64,000 bases of DNA from Pseudomonas protegens (GCF_013407925.2 NZ_CP060201.1:3410001-3474000); one strand, 5' to 3'. Shown: positions 47,150 through 56,291, counted from the first letter of the stretch. The notes: generated by a model not told the origin, from the sequence alone. Translations and numbers: made by a program.

Positions 47150-48733
47150 TCATTTCACGCTGACCTTCGAGTAGTCCTGGCGGCCGAAGGGGCTCACTTG
47201 ATAGCCCTCGACCTGCTGGCGGGTCAGGGCGAAAGCGGTCGGATGGGCCAGGGGCAGCCACAGCGCCTGCTGCTGGATCTGGGTCTGGGCCTGCTGGTAC
47301 AGCTTGCTGCGCACACCCTGTTCGCTGGTGGTCTTGCCGGCGGTGATCAGCTTGTCCAGGTTCTGGTCGCAATAGCGGGCGAAGTTGGTGCCGGATTTGA
47401 CGGCGGCGCAGGTGAACTGGGGTGTGAGGAAGTTATCCGGGTCGCCGTTGTCGCCGGACCAACCCATGAACAGCAGGTCATGCTCGCCAGCTTTGGCCCG
47501 ACGGATCAGCTCGCCCCATTCGATTACCCGGATCTCGGCCTGGATCCCCACCTGGGCCAGGTCCGCTTGCAGCAGTTGGGCGCCCAGGCTGGGGTTGGGG
47601 TTGAGCAGGCTGCCGGAGGGGCGGGTCCAGATGGTGGTCTCGAAACCGTTTTTCAGGCCGGCCTTGGCCAGGAGCTGGCGCGCTTTTTCCGGGTCGTGGG
47701 CATAGCCGGGCAGTTCCTTGGCGTAGCTCCAGGTATTGGGCGGATACGGACCGTTGGCGGCCTCGGCGGTGTCTTCGAACACGGCCTTGAGGTAATGGGG
47801 CTTGTCGAAGGCCAGGTTGATTGCCTGGCGCACTTCGGGCTTGTCCAGGGGCGGATGCTCGCTGTTGATCGCGACGAAGGCAGTCATGAAGGCCGCGGTT
47901 TTCTCGACCTTCAGTGTGGGGTCTTGACTGGCAGCCTGGACGTCCAGGGGCTTGGGGGACAGGGCGATCTGGCACTCGTTGCGTCGCAGCTTCTGCAGGC
48001 GCACGTTGGCGTCCGGAGTGATGGCGAAGATCAGCGAGTCCACTGCCGGTTTGCCGGCAAAGTAGTCGCGGTTGGCCTTGTAGCGGATCGACGCGTCTTT
48101 CTGGAAGCGTCCGAAAATAAAGGGGCCGCTGCCGATCGGCTGGCTGTTGAGCTTCTCCGGGGTGCCGGCCTTGAGCAGTTGGTCGGCGTATTCCGCAGAG
48201 TAGATCGAGGCAAAGCCCATGCTCAGGGTGGCGAGGAAGGTCGAGTCGGCGTGATCCAGGGTGAAGCGCACGGTCAGCGGATCCAGGGCGTCGATTCTCT
48301 TGATCAGGCTGGGCAGTTGCAGGGACTGGGCGTGCGGGAAGCCGCTCTGGGTGACCTTGTGCCACGGGTGGGCCGGATCGAGCATGCGCTCGAAGCTGAA
48401 CTTGACGTCTTCGGCGCTCAACTCGCGGCTGGGGCTGAAGTAGTCGGTGCGGTGGAACTTGACCTTGGGGTGCAGCTTGAAGACATAGCTCAGGCCATCG
48501 GCGGACACCTCCCAGCTGTCGGCCAGGCTGGGGACCACCTTGCCGCTGGCGGCATCGAACTCCACCAGGCGATTCATCAGCACGTCGGCGGACGCGTTGG
48601 TGGTGGTCAGCGAGTTGTATTGCACCACGTCGAAGCCTTCCGGGCTGGCTTCGGTGCAGACGCTCAATGCGGCGGCCTGGGCCAATGGGCTCAGAAGAGG
48701 GGCTAGCAGGAGCGGGAGGGCGGCGAGACGCAT
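47150..48733 (-). CDS. Peptide/nickel-type ABC transporter substrate-binding protein
   Basis: A 527-residue family-5 solute-binding protein (DppA/OppA type). A signal peptide ends near residue 20 (PLAQA-AALSV). Family features include SVCTEASPEGFDVVQYNS, SWEVSADGLSYVFKL and FSFERMLDPAHPWH. It would capture di- or oligopeptides in the periplasm. No permease or ATPase genes are adjacent, so it probably shares a transporter encoded elsewhere. Confidence 0.92.
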   Translation of the reverse strand: MRLAALPLLLAPLLSPLAQAAALSVCTEASPEGFDVVQYNSLTTTNASADVLMNRLVEFDAASGKVVPSLADSWEVSADGLSYVFKLHPKVKFHRTDYFSPSRELSAEDVKFSFERMLDPAHPWHKVTQSGFPHAQSLQLPSLIKRIDALDPLTVRFTLDHADSTFLATLSMGFASIYSAEYADQLLKAGTPEKLNSQPIGSGPFIFGRFQKDASIRYKANRDYFAGKPAVDSLIFAITPDANVRLQKLRRNECQIALSPKPLDVQAASQDPTLKVEKTAAFMTAFVAINSEHPPLDKPEVRQAINLAFDKPHYLKAVFEDTAEAANGPYPPNTWSYAKELPGYAHDPEKARQLLAKAGLKNGFETTIWTRPSGSLLNPNPSLGAQLLQADLAQVGIQAEIRVIEWGELIRRAKAGEHDLLFMGWSGDNGDPDNFLTPQFTCAAVKSGTNFARYCDQNLDKLITAGKTTSEQGVRSKLYQQAQTQIQQQALWLPLAHPTAFALTRQQVEGYQVSPFGRQDYSKVSVK

Positions 48734-49209
48734 GGTCGGGTTCCTTGTGCAGATCGAAGGCCCATCTGCGAGTGCAGTCTGGAAATGCCCTACCCTAGTG
48801 GCCTCTTTATCAAATGACTATCCCCTTTTGTATCCGGGGCCAAAACCTGGAGTGGCGCCTGCGCCCCGCAGGCAATTCCTGGCCGATTCGGCGCCTTGGG
48901 TGTGGCGAATTCTCTGTTGGCGAAGGTCGCCAATATATTCTGCGACGAGCGGTAGATTTCTGCGGTAGCCTTTGCCGCAGGCGTCCGGCGCGAGAAAATC
49001 AGGACTTTTCATCATCCTGCGCACAGCGGCTGTTGTTGCTATGGGGTCTTTCTGGTATAAAGCAGCGCTCTTTTCTAGGGGCCCGGTTCCTTCGCTTGTA
49101 GGTGTAGCCGGTAAGACCCTAAAGAAACGCGGCGCCTGGCGCCAAATGACTGAGAGATTAAGCGGCCAACCCATGCCGGGTTGGGCATGTGGTTTTAGAG
49201 GGCTGAGGC
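48734..49209. promoter_or_regulatory. Intergenic region with rpmB promoter and leader
   Basis: A 476-bp gap. The left 300 bases carry no convincing gene. A sigma-70-type promoter is at 49033-49061: TTGTTG, 17-base spacer, TATAAA. The transcribed leader of about 140 bases holds a 7-base stem CCAACCC/GGGTTGG (49166-49172 and 49178-49184, loop ATGCC) close to the rpmB start, which could be an autoregulatory site. Confidence 0.6.
49033..49061 (+). promoter_or_regulatory. rpmB-rpmG promoter
   Basis: TTGTTG (49033-49038) and TATAAA (49056-49061) are separated by exactly 17 bases, upstream of the ribosomal-protein operon. Confidence 0.65.
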
Positions 49210-49446
49210 ATGTCTAGAGTCTGTCAAGTTACCGGTAAGGGTCCGGTGACTGGGAATAACATTTCCCACGCAAACAACAAAACCCGTCGTCGTTTCCTGC
49301 CGAACCTGCAGCATCACCGCTTCTGGGTTGAGTCCGAGAAACGCTTTGTGCGTCTGCGCGTATCTGCCAAAGGCATGCGTATCATCGACAAGCGCGGCAT
49401 TGATGTCGTGCTGGCCGAAATCCGTCGCGATGGCGGCAAGGTTTAA
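49210..49446 (+). CDS. rpmB: 50S ribosomal protein L28
   Basis: A 78-residue L28, beginning [20 protein letters not shown], full length. It has the usual [18 protein letters not shown] basic segment. First gene of the rpmB-rpmG operon; GAGGGCTGAGGC precedes the ATG. Confidence 0.98.
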   Translation: MSRVCQVTGKGPVTGNNISHANNKTRRRFLPNLQHHRFWVESEKRFVRLRVSAKGMRIIDKRGIDVVLAEIRRDGGKV

Positions 49447-49457
49447 GGGAGCTAATC

Positions 49458-49613
49458 ATGCGTGAATTGATTCGTTTGATCTCGAGCGCCGGTACTGGTC
49501 ACTTCTACACTACCGACAAGAACAAGCGTACTACTCCGGACAAAATCGAGATCAAGAAATATGATCCGGTTGTTCGTAAGCACGTGATCTACAAGGAAGG
49601 CAAAATCAAGTAA
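49458..49613 (+). CDS. rpmG: 50S ribosomal protein L33
   Basis: A 51-residue L33 ([20 protein letters not shown], ending VIYKEGKIK). It lacks the CxxC pairs of zinc-binding L33, so it is the zinc-independent form. It starts 11 bases after rpmB with GGGAG as Shine-Dalgarno and ends before a strong terminator. Confidence 0.98.
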   Translation: MRELIRLISSAGTGHFYTTDKNKRTTPDKIEIKKYDPVVRKHVIYKEGKIK

Positions 49614-49629
49614 TTGATTTTTCTTCTGA

Positions 49630-49661
49630 CAAAAAAACCCGCCTTCAAGCGGGTTTTTTTG
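49630..49661. terminator. Bidirectional Rho-independent terminator
   Basis: CCCGC/GCGGG stem (49638-49642 and 49649-49653) flanked by seven A and seven T residues, between convergent rpmG and the cupin gene. Confidence 0.95.
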
Positions 49662-49671
49662 TGCCTGCGAT

Positions 49672-50034
49672 TCAGGCTTTCTGTTCGAAGGCCACGTAGA
49701 CCTTGCGGCAGGGCTCCAGCACTTCCCAGGTGCCCTTGAAGCCGGCCGGAATCACGAAGCGATCGCCGACACGCAGGGTCTTGGTGTTGCCATCGTGGTC
49801 CCGCAGCACCGACACACCCTGAAGAATCTCGCAGTATTCGTGCTCGGTGAAGTTCACCGTCCATTGGCCCACGGCGCCTTCCCAGATCCCGGCATTGAGT
49901 TGCCCGCAGGGGCTGGCGTAATGGTTGAACACCGCTTGCTCGGGATCGCCCTTGAGGACTTTCTCTGGAGCCGGGCGGTAGCGCTCGCCCTCGGTGTTGG
50001 CCTGGCTGAAGTCGACGACGTTGTGGATGCTCAT
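49672..50034 (-). CDS. Cupin-domain protein (DUF861 type)
   Basis: A 120-residue single-domain cupin. The sequence EHEYCEILQGVSVLRDHDGN and GDRFVIPAGFKGTWEV gives the two cupin motifs of the DUF861/ureidoglycine-aminohydrolase-like family. It sits divergent from the aldehyde dehydrogenase gene; similar genes near polyamine catabolic genes suggest a link to amine metabolism, but the substrate is unknown. Confidence 0.88.
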   Translation of the reverse strand: MSIHNVVDFSQANTEGERYRPAPEKVLKGDPEQAVFNHYASPCGQLNAGIWEGAVGQWTVNFTEHEYCEILQGVSVLRDHDGNTKTLRVGDRFVIPAGFKGTWEVLEPCRKVYVAFEQKA

Positions 50035-50272
50035 TCTTGTAATCCCCCGTGATTGCGGCGCGAGTGGCTATGAAGGCCAAAGTCTATGTTTATTAAAATG
50101 CACATAGCAATGGCGTTTGCCCGGGCTTTGTCAAATATATTGAAAGTACAGGTGTCGCTGGTTTAGGGTGGCGGGTGCCTTTGGCCGAAAACAGGCTGGC
50201 CGGGCAGAATTCTTCATGAGTGCCGGCGTAGTTCGCGTGGCGCTTGTATTCAAATAAGAGGAGGACACTCGT
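50035..50272. promoter_or_regulatory. Cupin / aldehyde dehydrogenase divergent control region
   Basis: A 238-bp AT-richer gap. It contains AAAATGCACATAGCA (50095-50109), shared at 13 of 15 bases with the promoter region of the FAD oxidoreductase gene, and CAAATATATTGAAAG (50132-50146), which by eye matches 11 of 15 bases of the E. coli PuuR operator consensus as I recall it. GAGGAGG precedes the dehydrogenase start. Confidence 0.5.
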
Positions 50273-51766
50273 ATGACCACCCTGACTCGTGCCGACTGGG
50301 AACAACGTGCCCGCGACCTGAAAATCGAAGGCCGCGCCTACATCAACGGTGAATACACCGCAGCCGTTTCCAACGACACTTTCGAGTGCATCAGCCCGGT
50401 CGACGGCCGTGTACTGGCGAGCATTGCCAGCTGTGACGCCGTCGATGCCCAGCGCGCCGTGGACAATGCTCGCGCCACCTTCAATTCCGGCGTCTGGTCG
50501 CGCCTGGCGCCGGCCAAGCGCAAGTCCGTGATGATCCGTTTTGCCGGCCTGCTCAAGCAGCACGCCGAGGAGCTGGCGCTCCTGGAAACCCTGGACATGG
50601 GCAAGCCCATCAGCGACTCCCTGCAGATCGACGTTCCCGGCGCGGCGCAAGCCCTGAGCTGGAGCGGCGAGGCCATCGACAAGATCTACGACGAAGTCGC
50701 CGCCACCCCCCATGACCAGCTGGGTCTTGTCACCCGCGAGCCCGTGGGCGTGGTCGCGGCCATCGTGCCGTGGAACTTCCCGCTGATGATGGCCTGCTGG
50801 AAACTGGGCCCGGCGCTGTCCACCGGCAACTCGGTGATCCTCAAGCCTTCGGAAAAATCCCCGCTGACCGCCATCCGCATTGCTGCCCTGGCCGTCGAGG
50901 CCGGGATTCCGGCCGGCGTGTTCAACGTGCTGCCGGGCTACGGCCACACCGTGGGCAAGGCCCTGGCCCTGCACATGGACGTGGACACCCTGGTGTTCAC
51001 CGGTTCCACCAAGATCGCCAAGCAACTCTTGGTGTACTCCGGTGAGTCCAACATGAAGCGTGTCTGGCTGGAAGCCGGCGGCAAGAGCCCGAACATCGTG
51101 TTCGCCGATGCCCCGGACCTGCAGGCCGCCGCCGAATCCGCCGCCAGCGCCATTGCCTTCAACCAGGGTGAGGTTTGCACCGCCGGTTCCCGCCTGCTGG
51201 TGGAACGCTCGATCAAGGACAAATTCCTGCCTCTGGTGATCGAGGCCCTCAAGGGCTGGAAGCCGGGCAACCCGCTGGACCCGGCCACCAACGTCGGCGC
51301 CCTGGTGGACACCCAGCAGATGAACACCGTGCTGTCCTACATCGAGGCCGGTCATGCCGATGGCGCCAAGCTGGTGGCCGGTGGCAAGCGCACCCTTCAG
51401 GAAACCGGCGGCACCTACGTGGAGCCGACGATTTTCGATGGCGTCAGCAACGCCATGAAGATCGCCCAGGAAGAGATCTTTGGCCCGGTGCTGTCGGTGA
51501 TTGCCTTCGACAGCGTGGAAGAGGCGATCCAGATTGCCAACGACACCCCTTACGGGCTGGCGGCCGCCGTGTGGACCGCGAACATCTCCAAGGCCCACCA
51601 GACCGCCAAGGCCCTGCGGGCCGGTAGCGTCTGGGTCAACCAGTACGACGGTGGCGACATGACCGCGCCTTTCGGCGGCTTCAAGCAGTCGGGCAACGGT
51701 CGCGACAAGTCGCTGCACGCGTTCGACAAGTACACCGAGCTGAAAGCGACCTGGATCAAGCTCTGA
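50273..51766 (+). CDS. kauB: Aldehyde dehydrogenase, KauB/PauC type
   Basis: A 497-residue NAD(P)-dependent aldehyde dehydrogenase. Catalytic Cys302 (GEVCTAGSR) and Glu267 (LEAGGKSPN) are present, with cofactor motif FTGSTKIAK and the substrate-pocket segment PWNFPLMMACWKLGPAL. In Pseudomonas the orthologue oxidises gamma-aminobutyraldehyde-type aldehydes from arginine, agmatine, putrescine and diaminopropane breakdown. An amine-oxidase-type gene and a PauR-type regulator in the same region support this role. Confidence 0.93.
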   Translation: MTTLTRADWEQRARDLKIEGRAYINGEYTAAVSNDTFECISPVDGRVLASIASCDAVDAQRAVDNARATFNSGVWSRLAPAKRKSVMIRFAGLLKQHAEELALLETLDMGKPISDSLQIDVPGAAQALSWSGEAIDKIYDEVAATPHDQLGLVTREPVGVVAAIVPWNFPLMMACWKLGPALSTGNSVILKPSEKSPLTAIRIAALAVEAGIPAGVFNVLPGYGHTVGKALALHMDVDTLVFTGSTKIAKQLLVYSGESNMKRVWLEAGGKSPNIVFADAPDLQAAAESAASAIAFNQGEVCTAGSRLLVERSIKDKFLPLVIEALKGWKPGNPLDPATNVGALVDTQQMNTVLSYIEAGHADGAKLVAGGKRTLQETGGTYVEPTIFDGVSNAMKIAQEEIFGPVLSVIAFDSVEEAIQIANDTPYGLAAAVWTANISKAHQTAKALRAGSVWVNQYDGGDMTAPFGGFKQSGNGRDKSLHAFDKYTELKATWIKL

Positions 51767-51907
51767 GCCTTCGGGTTTGAGGCCAGGCGCCCCCTAGGGG
51801 CGCTTTCGCCGACAGCCCTCGATCCACAGCGCAGCCGGACTTTCCGCCAGGGGAGTCCGGCTGTGTTGTCTGTGCCTTGCAGAACAATCATCCACAGGAG
51901 CGTGGGA

Positions 51908-53056
51908 ATGCCTTGGGCGACCTATTTCGCCGTTTTATCCGCTGTCTTGAGTGTCGGCCTGGCCCTGGGCATGACCATGCCCCTGGTGTCCTTTCGCCTG
52001 GAAAGCTGGGGCTACGGGCCCTTTGCGATTGGCGTGGTGGCGGCGATGCCGGCGATTGGCGTGTTACTCGGCGCGAAGATTTCCAGTCGCCTGGCGGCCC
52101 GTTTCGGCACCGCCAACCTGATGCGTCTGTGTCTGTGGGCGGGGGCGATTTCCATCGGTTTACTGGCGCTGTTGCCCAGTTATCCGGTGTGGCTGGCGCT
52201 GCGCCTGCTCCTCGGTGTGGTGCTGACCATCATCTTTATTCTGGGGGAGAGCTGGATCAACCAGCTGGTGGTGGAGCAGTGGCGGGGGCGGCTGGTAGCG
52301 CTTTATGGCAGCGGCTATGCCCTGAGCCAGCTGGCCGGTCCGCTGCTGCTGGGGGTGCTGGGAACCCAGCAGGACTACGGTTTCTGGGTTTCTGTGGGGC
52401 TGTTAGTGGCGGCGCCTCTGCTGCTGTTGGGGCGCAATGGCGCGCCGAGCACCGAGTCGTGCAATGTCACCCTGATCGATCTCTGGCGTTTCTGTCAGAC
52501 GCTGCCGGCCATTGGTTGGGCGGTGGCCTTGTTCGCGACTTTCGAGGCGCTGATCCTGACCCTGCTTCCGGTTTATTGCCTGAGCCAGGGCTTCACCGAG
52601 GACGTGGCGCTAGCCATGGTCAGCACCGTGGTGGTGGGGGATGCGTTGTTGCAGTTGCCAATTGGAGCCTTGGCCGATCGCATTTCCCGGCGCGGTTTGT
52701 TCACCGGTTGCGCGGCGATCCTGCTGGGCTCCAGCCTGGCCATTCCGCTGTTGCTGGACAGCGTGCTGATCTGGCCGTTGTGGGTGCTGTTCGGCGCCAG
52801 CGCCGGCGGCTTGTTCACCTTGTCGCTGATTCTGATCGGGGAGCGTTATCGCGATGATGCGCTGGTGCGGGCCAATGCCCATGTGGCGCAACTCTGGGGC
52901 ATCGGCTGCCTGATCGGCCCCTTGGTGGCCGGGGCGGGAAGTCAGTGGGTCAGTGGTCACGCCATGTTGCTGCTGGTGGCGGCGGGCGCCTTGGGCCTGT
53001 TGCTCCTGCTGCTGCGCCAGGGCGCCTTCGGCACTGCCCAGGCGCAGCCCCAGTAG
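51908..53056 (+). CDS. MFS transporter
   Basis: A 382-residue major facilitator with about 12 membrane spans and no long loops. The start at 51908 (MPWATYFAVLSAVLSV) has CAGGAG 8 bases upstream and is better than an earlier frame start. Conserved MFS elements include GAKISSRLAARFG after span 2 and GALADRISRRGLF after span 8. The substrate is not predictable; YcaD-like MFS proteins are a possible relation. Convergent with the following gene, 3 bases apart. Confidence 0.9.
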   Translation: MPWATYFAVLSAVLSVGLALGMTMPLVSFRLESWGYGPFAIGVVAAMPAIGVLLGAKISSRLAARFGTANLMRLCLWAGAISIGLLALLPSYPVWLALRLLLGVVLTIIFILGESWINQLVVEQWRGRLVALYGSGYALSQLAGPLLLGVLGTQQDYGFWVSVGLLVAAPLLLLGRNGAPSTESCNVTLIDLWRFCQTLPAIGWAVALFATFEALILTLLPVYCLSQGFTEDVALAMVSTVVVGDALLQLPIGALADRISRRGLFTGCAAILLGSSLAIPLLLDSVLIWPLWVLFGASAGGLFTLSLILIGERYRDDALVRANAHVAQLWGIGCLIGPLVAGAGSQWVSGHAMLLLVAAGALGLLLLLLRQGAFGTAQAQPQ

Positions 53057-53059
53057 CGT

Positions 53060-54625
53060 TCAGAGCATGCGCTCCAGGCCGACGCGGGTGCTCAGCCAGG
53101 CGTTGATGCGCCGCCACCAGTTGCCAGGCTCGTGGCTCAGGCTGTGCAGTCGGCCCTGGTCTTCGGTGACCCAGACCAGTCGGCCGTCCTCCAGCTTGAC
53201 TTGATAGCTCAGGGCCGGTGCCATCCCTTGCTCGGCCAGCGCGCGCAGGTGTTCGGCCAGTTCCGGGCTGTCCACCAGGACCCCGACTTCGGTGTTCCAC
53301 AGCACCGAGCGCGGGTCGAAGTTGAACGAGCCGATAAAGGATTTCTGCCGGTCGAAAATCATCGCCTTGCTGTGCAGGCTCGAATCCGAACCGCGCCAGG
53401 TGCCGCGCAACAGGTGCGGGCCGCTGCCGCGGTGGTCGCCGGGCTGGCGGCGCAATTCGAACAGTCTCACCCCGTGCTCCAGCAGGGCCTTGCGGTAAGG
53501 CGCGTAGCCACCGTGCACCACGGGCACATCGGTGGCCTCCAGGGAGTTGGTCAGGAGGCTCACGTGCACTCCGGCGTCGGCGCGCCCGGTGAGGTACACC
53601 AGGCCTGGCTGGCCGGGCACGAAGTAGGCCGAAATCATGATCAGTTCCTTGTTGACCCCTTGCAGCTCCGGCGCCAGCTGGGTGGTCAGCAGCAGGTGCG
53701 GGTCGGGATCGCCCTTGGCCAGGACCTTGGTCGGTGCGTCCCACAGGGCCTGGTTCCAGGCCCAGATCAGTTCCTTGCGCCAGATCTCCATGCGCGGCTG
53801 GGTCTGGTAGGTCTTCAGTTGCCGGTACAGCGCCTGGTTTTGTCGACGGTTGTCCTGCAGCGATTCCTCCAGGCGCTGGCGCGTGTTGTCCAGGGCCTTG
53901 GTCGAGGGGGCGTGGCGGAGGAACTCGCCGATGGGCCGGCTCAGGGCACTGTTCCAGTACTGGTCGAAACTGTGCCCCAGCTGCTCGGCCACGGGGCCGA
54001 CGCTGAACATGTCGATATCGGTGAAGTTCAGGTTCGGCTCGGCATCGAAGTACTCGTCCCCCAGGTTGCGTCCGCCGACGATGGCCACGCTGTTGTCCGC
54101 CAGCCACAGCTTGTTGTGCATGCGCCGGTGTTGTTGCGACAGGTTGAACAGGCGCCCCATGGCCCGCGTCAGCCCGGTGCTGCGGCCCAGGTGCAGCGGG
54201 TTGAACAGGCGGATCTGGATCTGCGGGTGGGCGGCCAGGGTGGCGATGATCTGGTCCAGGCCGTCGCTGGTGGTGTCGTCCAGCAGGATGCGTACCCGCA
54301 CGCCACGGTCGGCGGCCTTGAGCAGTTCATGCACCAGCATCCGGGTGCTGATGCCGTCGTGGACGATGTAGTACTGCAGGTCGAGGCTGCTCTGGGCGTT
54401 GCGGATCAGCTCGGCGCGGGCCATGAAGGCTTCGGTGCTGTTGGGCAGCAAGCGAAAGCCCGAGCGACCCTGGTAGGGGGCGGCCTGGGCGCGGATGGAC
54501 TGGGCGAAGCTGGAGTCGTTGGCGGCCAGTGCCTGGCTCGGCTCGTAGGGCACGTCAAGGGTGCTGCAGCCGCCCAGCCCGAGGCTCAGGATCAGCGGCA
54601 GGAAAAACGCCTGTATACGGCTCAA
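53060..54625 (-). CDS. Phospholipase D-family lipoprotein
   Basis: A 521-residue protein with a lipoprotein signal (LGLGGC, Cys20) and two HxK(x)4D motifs of the phospholipase D superfamily: HNKLWLADNSVAIVGGRN (about 169) and HSKAMIFDRQKSFIGSFNFD (about 412), so a catalytic pair is intact. The family resembles cardiolipin-synthase-like periplasmic PLD proteins. Lipid anchoring argues for an envelope phospholipid-processing role rather than a secreted T6SS effector. Confidence 0.9.
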   Translation of the reverse strand: MSRIQAFFLPLILSLGLGGCSTLDVPYEPSQALAANDSSFAQSIRAQAAPYQGRSGFRLLPNSTEAFMARAELIRNAQSSLDLQYYIVHDGISTRMLVHELLKAADRGVRVRILLDDTTSDGLDQIIATLAAHPQIQIRLFNPLHLGRSTGLTRAMGRLFNLSQQHRRMHNKLWLADNSVAIVGGRNLGDEYFDAEPNLNFTDIDMFSVGPVAEQLGHSFDQYWNSALSRPIGEFLRHAPSTKALDNTRQRLEESLQDNRRQNQALYRQLKTYQTQPRMEIWRKELIWAWNQALWDAPTKVLAKGDPDPHLLLTTQLAPELQGVNKELIMISAYFVPGQPGLVYLTGRADAGVHVSLLTNSLEATDVPVVHGGYAPYRKALLEHGVRLFELRRQPGDHRGSGPHLLRGTWRGSDSSLHSKAMIFDRQKSFIGSFNFDPRSVLWNTEVGVLVDSPELAEHLRALAEQGMAPALSYQVKLEDGRLVWVTEDQGRLHSLSHEPGNWWRRINAWLSTRVGLERML

Positions 54626-54686
54626 GTCAGGTCATCTCGCATCACGGCACGGGTTGGCAGGGTGTGGCTGGCGTCGGGGCCGGGCT

Positions 54687-56111
54687 TCAGTCCTGGGTTT
54701 CGCTGAGCAGCTCGATGGCTGTGGCGCCGACTTTGCGTACCGCGTCTTCGATCTGCGCGGTTGGCTTGGCAGCGTAGTTCATCCGCAGGCAATTGCGGTA
54801 CTTGCCCGACGCGGAAAAGATGCTGCCCACGGCGATCTGCACCCCCTGATCCAGCAGCATGCGGTTGAGCTTCAGAGCGTCGAAACCCTCGGGGAGTTCG
54901 ATCCACAGCATGAAACTGCCCTGGGGCCGGCTGGCCCGGGTGCCCGCCGGAAAGTAGCGGCTGACCCAGTCGAGCATCAGGTCGCGATTGCGCTGGTATT
55001 GAGTGCGCATCTTGCGCAAGTGGGGCTCGAAATGGCCGTTTTTCAGAAAGTCGGCGATGGCCACCTGCGGCTGCGGCGCCGTGGAGCCGGTGCTGATGTA
55101 CTTCATGTGCAGCACCCGCTCCAGATAGCGCCCGGGCGCGACCCAGCCGATGCGCAGGCCGGGGGCCAGGGTCTTGGAGAAGGAGCTGCACAACAGCACC
55201 CGGCCGTCGTCGTCGAAGGACTTGATGGTGCGTGGGCGCGGGTAGGTGTAGGCCAGCTCGCCATACACATCGTCCTCGATGATCGCCACGTCGAAGCGTT
55301 GGGCCAGGGTCAAGAGAGCCCGCTTGCGCGACTCCGGCATGATGTAGCCCAGCGGGTTGTTGCAGTTGGGGGTCAACTGTATGGCCTTGATCGGCCACTG
55401 TTCCAGGGCCAGCTCCAGGGCTTCCAGGCTGATCCCGGTAATCGGGTCGGTGGGGATTTCCAGGGCCTTCATGCCCAGGCCCTTGAGGGTCTGCATGGCA
55501 CCGTGAAAGCTCGGCGAGTCAACGGCGACGATATCCCCCGGCTCACAGATGGCGCGAATGCTGGAAGACAGGGCTTCGTGGCAGCCGGTGGTGATCACCA
55601 GGTCGTTGGGCCCCAACTGGCAGCCGGAATCCAGCATCAGCCGCGCCACCTGCTCGCGCAACTCCAGCACGCCGTAGATGTTGTCGTAGTGCAGGCCGGG
55701 CATGTCCTGGCGCCGACTGAGCCGGGCCAGGGCCCGCAGCAGGGGCTTCATGGTCGGCGTGGTGATGTCCGGCATGCCGCGGCCCAGTTGCACCACGTCC
55801 TTGCGCGGCACGGCGCGGATCAGCTCCAGGACCTGGTCCCATTGCGAGATTTCCACCGGCCTTTGCGCCGGACGCCCGACTGCCGGCAAGGCGGGCAGCT
55901 CGCGACTGGGCGGCACGAAATACCCGGACTTGGGCTTGGGCATCGCCAGGCCGTTGTCTTCCAGCAAGCGATAGGCCTGCTGCACGGTGCTCAGGCTGAC
56001 CCCGTGCTCGACGCTCAGGGCGCGTACCGAGGGCAGTCGATCTCCCGGGCGGTAGAAGCCCTGTTCGATGCGGGTGCCCAGGAGTTCGGCGAGGTTCACA
56101 TAGAGGGTCAT
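54687..56111 (-). CDS. MocR-type GntR/aminotransferase regulator
   Basis: A 474-residue fusion of an N-terminal winged-helix GntR domain (about 1-75; YRPGDRLPSVRALS, VSLSTVQQAYRLLE) and a class I aminotransferase domain (about 95-470). The PLP-binding lysine is Lys313 in CSSFSKTLAPGLR. MocR proteins sense amino acids or vitamers through PLP chemistry. It is divergent from a DUF1127 gene across a promoter with a 10-base inverted repeat. Confidence 0.92.
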   Translation of the reverse strand: MTLYVNLAELLGTRIEQGFYRPGDRLPSVRALSVEHGVSLSTVQQAYRLLEDNGLAMPKPKSGYFVPPSRELPALPAVGRPAQRPVEISQWDQVLELIRAVPRKDVVQLGRGMPDITTPTMKPLLRALARLSRRQDMPGLHYDNIYGVLELREQVARLMLDSGCQLGPNDLVITTGCHEALSSSIRAICEPGDIVAVDSPSFHGAMQTLKGLGMKALEIPTDPITGISLEALELALEQWPIKAIQLTPNCNNPLGYIMPESRKRALLTLAQRFDVAIIEDDVYGELAYTYPRPRTIKSFDDDGRVLLCSSFSKTLAPGLRIGWVAPGRYLERVLHMKYISTGSTAPQPQVAIADFLKNGHFEPHLRKMRTQYQRNRDLMLDWVSRYFPAGTRASRPQGSFMLWIELPEGFDALKLNRMLLDQGVQIAVGSIFSASGKYRNCLRMNYAAKPTAQIEDAVRKVGATAIELLSETQD

Positions 56112-56142
56112 GGCGTGGGCTCGAAGTGACGGTGGCTAAGAA

Positions 56143-56231
56143 CCAGTACAGATGGGGCAAAAATACAGGATTCAGCGCTATTTCCGGCAAAACTGTATGG
56201 AGTTAATAGCGCTGTTTTGAGTCTGTAATGG
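56143..56231. promoter_or_regulatory. Probable MocR operator cluster
   Basis: A perfect 10-base inverted repeat CAGCGCTATT (56173-56182) / AATAGCGCTG (56205-56214) surrounds CTGTATGG (56193-56200). Related boxes occur as CCAGTACAG (56143-56151, inverse), TACAGG (56164-56169, inverse) and CTGTAATGG (56223-56231). Repeated CTGTA(n)TGG boxes fit a MocR/GntR binding region controlling both divergent genes. Confidence 0.55.
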
Positions 56232-56291
56232 TTTTGTGGCGCCACGCATCATGTCTGCTCATGGCAATTTGAGCAAACAGGAGCGATGCAG

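Noticed and set aside
48818..49174. A 118-codon minus-strand frame in the gap before rpmB
   Set aside because: No recognisable motif and it runs through the rpmB promoter and leader; no convincing Shine-Dalgarno. Probably spurious.
53060..54625. PLD-family protein as a T6SS phospholipase effector (Tle5 type)
   Set aside because: It has a lipoprotein signal, lies 28 kb from the T6SS and has no VgrG or immunity partner nearby.
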